A DNA stretch of 11,017 nucleotides from Clostridia bacterium (lineage in GTDB: Bacteria; Bacillota; Clostridia; Oscillospirales; Acutalibacteraceae): positions 1 through 11,017 of the forward strand of contig JAFZOE010000069.1 of assembly GCA_017552845.1 (NCBI GenBank), read 5' to 3'. The notes beneath the pieces are model-generated. The model worked only from the letters and a program-made list of their open reading frames with translations. It was not told where the DNA came from and searched no databases. Every line of letters begins with the position of its first letter. Within the stretch, counting starts at the first letter, position 1. The position numbers were made by a program, and so were the translations under genes. Shown here in pieces: positions 1 to 6,700 of this stretch.

Positions 1-2249
1 AGAGATGCCGTTACAACCGGCGTATCAACTTCCTTTTCGGAAACGAACTCCATTGTGCCGTGCTCGGGATGGAAAAATTTCATCTGATACTCGGGAATGT
101 TTTTTGCTACGGGAACACCGCTTCTGTCGCCACGGTAGAAATAAACTTCGGATCCTTCCGACAGACCTGCGCTGGCAAAAAGAGTATCCTTCTCGCTGTT
201 GTTTGTATCGTCAAGATTAAGATTGGCGCCGTTGTATTCCGCGGTGTTGTCCTTGATTATCACTTTGCCCGCAAGCGAGATTGTATGCGGCTCCTCAACA
301 TAGACAGCGCCGCTGCTGCCTGCATAGTTATTTCTTATGGTGCTGTCCATTATCACGACGCCGTTGCGCCCTGCAAACAGGCCTGAACCGTAATCTCCTG
401 CTCTGTTTGAGTTAAGGATGCACCCTTCCACAAGAATAGGCTTCTGGCCCTTTATTCCGCCGCCGTTGATATATATACCGCCGCCGTTGTCGCCGCATTT
501 GTTATTTCTGAAAGCGCAGTTTATGATTTTATAGGTCGATTTGGTGTTGTAACCGAAAATATAAACTGCTCCGCCGAAGTTTTCGCAGCGGTTGCCGATG
601 AATATGCAGTCTTTGATTGTGCAGTTTACCGTGGCCTTGTCATCATAATCGTTTATACAGATAGCTCCGCCGTCATCCTCGCTGTAGCAATCCTGGAAGG
701 TAACATTTTCAAGGTTTATGGTGCAGGGGACTTTGCTCGCATATATGCCGCCGCCGCAGCATTCATCGAAACTGTCAATCGTCTGGCAGAAATAAATGCG
801 GCAGTCCTTCATATTGAGCTTTGAATTGCTTTTAAGATATATGCCGCCTCCGTCTTCGTCGGTTATGCATTTATAGATGGTGCCGCCGAACATATTGAAG
901 GTCGCGTTGTTGCTGACATGGACGCCGCCTGCGCCGTTTCCGCTCGCGCCGCCCGCTATGACTCCGCCTTCAACTCCGTCATAGCCCTTGGAATCGGGAT
1001 TGCTGTCGAGAACCGTGAAAGCCGCGTTCTCGCCGACATAGAAGACTTCGCCGTCGTCTTTCTTGGAACCGTTTCTTGTGCGGCAGACATAGTGGCCGTT
1101 GAGATCGAGCGTGATATTCTTGCCGTTGGGAATTTTGAGCTGACGGTCATGGGAGAAATCGGAGCCGAGCAAAACTTCCGTTCTTTGATAGGAGTTGGAA
1201 TAGTTTACCGCGGCATCCCAGGCCGATTCCGCCTTTTCATGTTTTTCGGATTTGACCAGTTTGTTATTGCTGTAAACCTGAACTATCGAATCCGATGTGT
1301 TCTTGATACGGATTTCTCCGCTTGTTCCGAGAATAAGCGATTCGCCGTTCACCGCCGCCTTGAATAAATCTTTGGGTGAGGCGGTATTGTATTTATTGTA
1401 ATCCCTGATGATTTCCGGGTTTTCCCCGCTGCCCTGAAGGGTGGCTTTTCCGCCGAGAGTGAGCTTCCCTTTCAGAGTGAGGTGCTTGCCCGCGGCGCAG
1501 TAGATATCAACTGTGCTGCCGTTGCTCTCGTTTCCCGATAATGTCGGGGAACCGCTGAGATAAAAATCGCCCGCATTGAAGATTCCGCATCCGTAACCCG
1601 CAGCGGAGTTTTCGGTAACCTTAACATTGTCGACGATTGTTTTCGAAAGATTGCCGACGGTTTTTATATATGAGCCCTCTTCAACCGTTACCGAACAGCC
1701 CGTGGCATTGTAGATGCCGCCGCCGTTGCGCGCGTGGTTATGGGAAATCACGCCGCCCTTGATGGTGAGAACAGCAGGCTTGTTATCATACATTCCGTTG
1801 TAAATACCGCCGCCGCAGCCGAAAGTGTTGTCGAGCGCCTTGTTTGACATAATTGTTCCGGCCTCGATTATAGCCTCGCCGTAGTTGCAGATGCCGCCGC
1901 CGTTGAGCGCGGCTCCGCCCTTGAGTATGCCGTCGTTCGTGCCCGAAGTATCCCTGAGGGTAAACTTTCCGCCGGGCATGACCGTAATTACGCTGCCTTC
2001 GCTCTGCACAACGCTCAGTGCCCTGTCGAGAGTTTTGCCGTTGAGATCAAGCGAAACGGTCTTTCCCTCGGCAACCACAAGCCCCTGAGTCAGAGTTATG
2101 CTCTTTGATATTTTTATGTCGCCGCCCTTCTTGAACGCAGCCAAAAGCGCGGTCTGCGAGCTGACCGTTGTGAGCGCGTAAGCGGTAACCGCAAGCACGC
2201 CGATGAGCAGAACGGCCGCGAGAACTACCGCCGTGATTCTCTTTTTCAT
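1..2249 (-). CDS. Secreted parallel beta-helix (Pmp-like repeat) surface protein, C-terminus cut by window edge
   Basis: The reading frame is open from the ATG at 2249-2247 to the window edge (749 complete codons, no stop). The start is supported by GGGAGG at 2262-2257, seven bases upstream. Residues 1-25 form a signal peptide (KKR n-region, hydrophobic core, AYA cleavage site). Residues 50-150 and 360-450 are two copies of a module with the core LDLNGK/LDLNGH, then a Gly-rich stretch. Residues 118-230 and 467-650 are beta-helix rungs with recurring GGGIY, GGAVY and GSGLF turns, several preceded by FxxN-like strands (CIFIGN, CAFRNN). This pattern resembles polymorphic outer-membrane (Pmp) and pectate-lyase-like helices. 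Residues 482-610 are rich in cysteine. Such proteins are usually adhesins or surface-display proteins; no catalytic motif is visible. The anchor, if any, lies outside the window. The gene has its own promoter, which shares an element with the large gene at 3758. Confidence 0.88.
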   Translation of the reverse strand, partial: MKKRITAVVLAAVLLIGVLAVTAYALTTVSSQTALLAAFKKGGDIKISKSITLTQGLVVAEGKTVSLDLNGKTLDRALSVVQSEGSVITVMPGGKFTLRDTSGTNDGILKGGAALNGGGICNYGEAIIEAGTIMSNKALDNTFGCGGGIYNGMYDNKPAVLTIKGGVISHNHARNGGGIYNATGCSVTVEEGSYIKTVGNLSKTIVDNVKVTENSAAGYGCGIFNAGDFYLSGSPTLSGNESNGSTVDIYCAAGKHLTLKGKLTLGGKATLQGSGENPEIIRDYNKYNTASPKDLFKAAVNGESLILGTSGEIRIKNTSDSIVQVYSNNKLVKSEKHEKAESAWDAAVNYSNSYQRTEVLLGSDFSHDRQLKIPNGKNITLDLNGHYVCRTRNGSKKDDGEVFYVGENAAFTVLDSNPDSKGYDGVEGGVIAGGASGNGAGGVHVSNNATFNMFGGTIYKCITDEDGGGIYLKSNSKLNMKDCRIYFCQTIDSFDECCGGGIYASKVPCTINLENVTFQDCYSEDDGGAICINDYDDKATVNCTIKDCIFIGNRCENFGGAVYIFGYNTKSTYKIINCAFRNNKCGDNGGGIYINGGGIKGQKPILVEGCILNSNRAGDYGSGLFAGRNGVVIMDSTIRNNYAGSSGAVYVEEPHTISLAGKVIIKDNTAEYNGANLNLDDTNNSEKDTLFASAGLSEGSEVYFYRGDRSGVPVAKNIPEYQMKFFHPEHGTMEFVSEKEVDTPVVTAS

Positions 2250-2295
2250 TATCACGCCTCCCTTTTCAAAAAAGGATAACTCATATTACAATGTG

Positions 2296-2332
2296 ATTAT
2301 AATATAGAACGGGTGACAAAAAGGAGACAAAA
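2296..2332 (-). promoter_or_regulatory. Promoter of the beta-helix gene with paired TTGTC direct repeats
   Basis: Read on the minus strand, TTGTCTC (2330-2324) and TTGTCAC (2319-2313) are direct repeats at 11-bp period separated by CTTT. A TATAAT hexamer (2301-2296) follows 11 bp after the second repeat. The whole stretch 2311-2332 is identical over 22 nt to 3691-3712 on the plus strand. With no activator, TTGTCT (2330-2325), an 18-bp spacer and TATATT (2306-2301) would be an acceptable sigma-A promoter. TTGTCA to TATAAT is only 12 bp, too short for a normal -35/-10 pair. The expected transcript start near 2289 leaves a leader of about 40 nt. Regulator identity is inferred, not shown. Confidence 0.65.
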
Positions 2333-2356
2333 AAGAAAGGCGGGGAAACCCCCGCC
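2329..2356 (-). terminator. Rho-independent terminator of the metallophosphoesterase gene
   Basis: On the minus strand, eight bases after the TGA at 2367-2365, a perfect 7-bp GC-only stem (GGCGGGG, 4-nt loop, CCCCGCC; 2356-2339) is followed by TTTCTTTTTT (2338-2329). On the plus strand no T-tract follows, so it works in one direction. The T-tract runs into the first TTGTC repeat of the next promoter. Confidence 0.9.
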
Positions 2357-2364
2357 TCCGGCAA

Positions 2365-3501
2365 TCAGTTTATTTCGTAAGTGTAGTCTCCTCTGAAATT
2401 CCCTTTCTGGTCATAGCATGCGGCGTAGATTTCGTCCCCCGAGAAAGTCAGCATAGTCGCGAGATAATCGTCATCCCTTGATTTTCCGCCGTCTATCATC
2501 TGATAAAACGGGAACTTGCCCTTGTTGTATTCATAGCTTATCCGGTGCTTGTGGGCGGCGATATAAAGGTCGATTCCGAGCCCTTCAAGCGTATCCGTCC
2601 AGTCATAACCGTAGCGGTTGTCCGCATTCGGCATATGGCCCACCGCAATCCTGTATTCCGCATCCTCATCGGGAGTGAGCGACTCCATCCACGCGGTTTC
2701 CTCGCCTATATAGGTCGTCAGGTCGACCAGACCGCTGTAAGTCCAGTCGGTATCCTTTTTATCCTCGCCCGTATCGAGGCAGAGAAAGCTTATCGGGCCG
2801 TAGTTGCAGGTGTAATACATTCCGCCCGTGGTCGTCTTGAAAATCTCAACCGAAGGGATACTGTATTCTCCGCGGTTTTCATGGTTTCCGCGCGTATAGA
2901 TTACGGGTATTTCACCCTTCGAAAAGCGGTGCGCATAGGTCAGCACCTGCTTGAATTTCCGCTCGGTCGTCATAAGGCTGACCTCGTCGCCGTTCATAAT
3001 CAGCAGATCCGCGGGAACATCAAAATTTTTCATCGCCTTTTCGGCGTTATCGGGGTTTTCGTGAATATCGGAGAGAAGCAGCGCGTGAATCTCATCCTGC
3101 CCCGTATATCCCCTGAATTCAACGGGATCCGAAGATACGGTCCTGCCCTTGACAGCGACATAGGCGCGCTTGGTGCCGATATGCTGCGAATGATAAGTGT
3201 ATGTATTGTTGTCGAGGTGCTCCTTCGGAATCCGCACGCTGTGAACCGAATCGGTCGAGCGGATGATGGCATACTGCTCATCCCAGACCGTGTATTCCTC
3301 GCCCTCATATTCATAAGTGACATATCCCGTGCCGGGAAGCGAGGTCGACCAGATTACGGTATACATATCGTCGCCGCTCTCGAATACCGAGGCCTCGCTG
3401 TCAATGCGGAAGAGCAGGGAATTGACAGGCAGAGCGAGCGCCGAGCTGACAACCATGACTATCGACAGCAGGATATTCAGAAACAGATTCCATTCATACA
3501 T
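2365..3501 (-). CDS. Exported calcineurin-like metallophosphoesterase
   Basis: This 378-residue protein is a probable metal-dependent phosphoesterase acting outside the membrane. Residues 5-30 form a hydrophobic N-terminal segment (signal peptide or uncleaved anchor). Residues 35-135 look like a beta-sandwich of the kind found before purple-acid-phosphatase-like catalytic domains. The catalytic domain (about 137-370) has all five blocks of the calcineurin-like fold: SDIHEN (D145, H147), NGD (D172), RGNHE (N206, H207), VGH (H289) and AAHKH (H317, H319). All expected di-metal ligands are present; serine replaces the usual glycine in block one and alanine replaces it in block five. The substrate cannot be told; family members cleave phosphomonoesters, nucleotides or phosphodiesters. 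The start is backed by GGGAGGGAG upstream and by a promoter at 3606-3578. A terminator follows directly, so the gene is monocistronic. Confidence 0.9.
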   Translation of the reverse strand: MYEWNLFLNILLSIVMVVSSALALPVNSLLFRIDSEASVFESGDDMYTVIWSTSLPGTGYVTYEYEGEEYTVWDEQYAIIRSTDSVHSVRIPKEHLDNNTYTYHSQHIGTKRAYVAVKGRTVSSDPVEFRGYTGQDEIHALLLSDIHENPDNAEKAMKNFDVPADLLIMNGDEVSLMTTERKFKQVLTYAHRFSKGEIPVIYTRGNHENRGEYSIPSVEIFKTTTGGMYYTCNYGPISFLCLDTGEDKKDTDWTYSGLVDLTTYIGEETAWMESLTPDEDAEYRIAVGHMPNADNRYGYDWTDTLEGLGIDLYIAAHKHRISYEYNKGKFPFYQMIDGGKSRDDDYLATMLTFSGDEIYAACYDQKGNFRGDYTYEIN

Positions 3502-3577
3502 AAATATTCTCCCTCCCGGAAAGTTTTCGATAATATCTGTTGAAACTTATGTGATAAAAAATGAAATATACAATGCA

Positions 3578-3606
3578 ATTATAATTAAACTCATCCGGTA
3601 TGTAAA
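3578..3606 (-). promoter_or_regulatory. Sigma-A-like promoter of the metallophosphoesterase gene
   Basis: On the minus strand, TTTACA (3606-3601), a 17-bp spacer and TATAAT (3583-3578) give one -35 mismatch and a perfect -10. The likely transcript start is near 3571. The TTGTC direct repeats found at the other two promoters are absent here. Confidence 0.75.
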
Positions 3607-3617
3607 TATTTTTACAT
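3600..3617. promoter_or_regulatory. Perfect 7-4-7 palindrome over the -35 of the phosphoesterase promoter (candidate operator)
   Basis: ATGTAAA (3600-3606) and TTTACAT (3611-3617) are exact inverted repeats around TATT. The left arm includes the -35 hexamer. A dimeric repressor bound here would block polymerase. The AT-rich sequence could also arise by chance, so the role is inferred. Confidence 0.4.
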
Positions 3618-3690
3618 TATCCCCGCCGCAATCCTCCTCGGGAGTAAACAAAAACCGTCAAAACAGTAACGCCGGGAGAGAGGACTTATC

Positions 3691-3732
3691 TTTTGTCTCC
3701 TTTTTGTCACCCTATAAATGTTATTATATAAT
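3691..3732 (+). promoter_or_regulatory. Promoter of the 1745-residue protein gene with paired TTGTC direct repeats
   Basis: TTGTCTC (3693-3699) and TTGTCAC (3704-3710) are direct repeats at 11-bp period. TTGTCA (3704-3709), a 17-bp spacer and TATAAT (3727-3732) form a near-consensus sigma-A promoter. A second -10-like hexamer, TATTAT (3722-3727), lies 11 bp after the second repeat, the same offset as TATAAT in the minus-strand copy. The 22 nt at 3691-3712 equal those at 2311-2332 on the other strand. An OmpR/PhoB-type activator or a repressor covering the -35 would both fit. Confidence 0.75.
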
Positions 3733-3745
3733 CGAAATAATATTT

Positions 3746-3752
3746 GAGGTGA
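3746..3752 (+). promoter_or_regulatory. Ribosome binding site fixing the start at 3758
   Basis: GAGGTGA matches the 16S anti-Shine-Dalgarno over seven bases and ends five bases before ATG 3758. It follows a near-consensus promoter by about 14 nt. The frame is open upstream to 3317, but that part overlaps the phosphoesterase gene on the other strand and lies ahead of the promoter, so 3758 is the start. Confidence 0.88.
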
Positions 3753-3757
3753 GTCTT

Positions 3758-6700
3758 ATGTCACGTAAAATATCAATGATAAAAGGAGTTCCGGCGCTCC
3801 GCAGGGGGCTTTGCTTTGTGCTGTCCCTGTGCCTGGTTTTCGGCGCGCTTGTTTTCGCGCCCGGCGGACTTGACGTCGAAGCCGAAGCGGATACAAATCT
3901 GCATTACAGCGAAGGTTATACGCTGAGCATCACGGTCGACGTTACCGATGACGCCGACGGCTGGAACAGTGCCAAGTGCAAGATTTATACAAAGCGGTTA
4001 AACGGTCTGCTCGGGGAGCACCTTTACACCGAATATGATATTAAGGATTCCGTTGATGAAGGCGGCGACGTCTGGAATCTCAACGTGGATGTGGGCAACG
4101 AGTTTGTCAGCGATGTTGATATCTATACCGATTTCGGCGGAGGCTTTACCTGGCGCGAATGGGGAGCGGATGTCACAATCAAGGTTAACGGCATCAATAT
4201 CAAATCCGGGCATATCACTTCATCGTCAAGCTGCTTCAGCAGTTCCGATGATCATAATCATCTCAGGATAGACAGCACTCATTATCCCTGGCCGAAGACA
4301 ATAAATGTAATCAATCATCATAGCGATATAGACATGCTGCCCGATGAAGAGAATTTTTATGAATTCTTTCAGATAAACAAACAGAGTTACCCGTATGGCA
4401 GAATATTCATAAGCGCCTGCGATAATTACGGCGTGACATGGATGGGCGGAACATATGGCGGTTCAGCCGACAGTGTAACCAATGATTCCGGAGATTCCAG
4501 CTATCATTGGGGCACGTTCGACTCCGATGAGATCAGCAAAGGATCGGTATACTATCTGCTCAGCGAGAATAATTTCGACCATGAGTGCAATTATACTTTC
4601 ACTTATAATACAAACAACACCAGCCACTCGACCGTAACCAAGAAGGTCAAGGTCAATTTCTACCAGATTCATGATCTGAAGGTCAAGGAAAAGGATAATA
4701 TCCTTTATACCGTGAGCGGTTACAAAGGACAGTTCGTGGATCTTGAAAATGTTGCGATTCCCGAGGGCTACAGCCTTCAGGGCTATGAGCAGACGGGCCT
4801 CGGCACGCTCGACTATATTGATGATGACGACAGCTATCAGTTCACCTTCGGCGAAGGCGACGCCACGCTGACCGCGATAACCAAAGCAAATAAATACAAA
4901 GTCTGCTTCGACGGAAACGGACAGACCTCGGGTTCGATGTCAAATAAAACATATACTTATGACACCCCCACCAAGCTGCCCGCCTGCACTTACAGAAAGA
5001 CAGGATTCAATTTCGTCGGCTGGAATACCGAGCCCGACGGCACCGGCACTGCGATTGCAAATATGGGCTTTGCGATAAATCTCTCATCCGAAAACAACGC
5101 CGTGGTCATGCTCTATGCCCAGTGGGCGGAGGAAACCTGGGATTTAACATTGAAATATCCCGAAGAGATGGGAATTGAAAACAAAGTGGTCGCTGTTCCC
5201 AAGGGCAAATCTTACGAGCCCGATGCGGTCATCAATGTCGACAGCGAAGATATCCACTGGGTTTATGACGGAGCGGAAGAGGGCGTCGATCTCTCCTGCA
5301 TTAACAGCGATATGGAGGTCGAAGTCTATTATCACGCTGAGGAGCATATTTTCGGCGATCCCGAGACTGTCAGCTCACCGTCCTGCGGAGTTCCCGGCGA
5401 ATCGGCGTTTGTCTGCCCCGAATGCGGATATTCATATTCCTTTGAGGTTGACGCGCTGACTCACGATTATGTCGGACCCTCATGGGTCTGGGAGGATGAT
5501 TATTCGGCGGCTCACGCTGATTTCACCTGCCTCAACTGCGCCGATGTTCAGACAGTTGAAGCTTCAATGGATGTCACCGATTCCGACAGCGTGCGCACCC
5601 ATACCGCCACTGTGGAATTCGACGGCGAAAGCTATACCGATATACAGACTCAGCAGATATATACAATCAACTTTGACCTCAACGGCGGCACCGGCTCGCT
5701 TCCGGGCGTAACGACGCTTGAGGCAGCTCAGAAGTATACTCTTCCCGATCTTGATGTTTCGTCATATATGCCGATGGCGACCTTCCTCGGCTGGCAGATA
5801 GGCGACAGGCTTTATCAGCCCGGCGATGAGATAGAGGTCGGTAATTTCACGGCGGTTGCTCAGTGGGAAATCGGCTGGAGCAATATCCAGAACGCCATTA
5901 ACGGGGGGCAGCGTTCGATAACCCTCAATGCAGACCTGGTTGCGGGCGAAGGAGACGGCCCGCTGACCGTCCCCTCCGGCAGGACAGTTACAATAAACCT
6001 CAACGGCCATAATATCGACCGAAATCTCTCCGCTCCTGCTGAAAACGGCAGCGTATTCTATGTCAACGGCGGCAACCTCATAATTGAGGACAGAACCGGC
6101 GGAGGAATGATTACCGGCGGCAATACAACCGGAAACGGCGGCGCGGTAAATATCGCGAGCGGTTCATTTACTTTCTATTCCGGCACAATTTCGTTCAATA
6201 AAGCTGCGGGAAACGGCGCCGCCGTATATACCGAAAACGGAAGGGTAAGCATCAGCAACGGCACAATAAGCTATAATATCTGCGGCGGCACGGGCGGCGC
6301 TGTTTATATAGCGGGCGAAGAATCAATTCTCAACTTCACCAATTCGGCTGTTATTACCGGAAACGCCGCGAAGGGCGGCACCTCCTCAATCGGCGGCGTG
6401 TATGCCGACTCAGGCACCTTCCACATTTCGGATTCCGTCAGGATTACCGGAAACTTCAGGGAGGATCCCGCAGATGACAGCAACTGCATAAATTCAAATG
6501 TCGGAATAAATACTCAGAATACGGTTATCACCGTCTGGAATAATCTTACCTCCAATGCGCTTCTCGGCATCTCGGGAGAGCCCGGCACTGTCTATGTTCA
6601 GCCCGATCCCGATGACACCGGCATTTATGTTGACGCCGCAAACTTCAGGAGTGACAATTACGATTATGTTCCCGCTCTCAATAATCAGGGCAAGCTGATT

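Larger units (their letters stand above)
3502..3757. other. Divergent intergenic region between the phosphoesterase gene and the 1745-residue protein gene
   Basis: This 256-bp AT-rich stretch contains two outward promoters, entered separately, and a perfect palindrome at 3600-3617. Between about 3620 and 3690 I see no further gene, RNA or hairpin. The phosphoesterase leader is about 70 nt, with AAGTTT (3551-3546) and AAACTT (3529-3524) able to pair weakly across a 16-nt loop. The plus-strand leader is only about 18 nt. Confidence 0.75.

Noticed and set aside
918..1367. 149-codon plus-strand frame inside the beta-helix gene
   Set aside because: It is antisense to a continuous, repeat-structured minus-strand gene and has no ribosome binding site.
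2261..2275. CCTTTT/AAAAGG hairpin in the leader of the beta-helix gene, touching the ribosome binding site
   Set aside because: It is a 6-bp, AT-rich stem with a 3-nt loop. It is too weak and too likely by chance to claim translational control.
3322..3336. LPGTG at residues 55-59 of the phosphoesterase as a sortase sorting signal
   Set aside because: The motif sits near the N-terminus, inside the beta-sandwich, and no hydrophobic helix and basic tail follow at the C-terminus.
2545..3543. 332-codon open frame on the plus strand opposite the phosphoesterase
   Set aside because: It is a shadow: the protein has no recognisable domain, while the opposite strand has all metallophosphoesterase motifs, a promoter and a terminator.
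3317..3757. In-frame N-terminal extension of the large plus-strand protein by 147 codons
   Set aside because: It overlaps the phosphoesterase gene antisense, lies upstream of the promoter at 3704-3732, and would hide the signal peptide. A good ribosome binding site fixes the start at 3758.
3821..3835. LSLC at residues 22-25 of the large protein as a lipobox
   Set aside because: The cysteine is in the middle of the hydrophobic core and is followed by more hydrophobic residues (LVFGALVFA), not a mature lipoprotein start.
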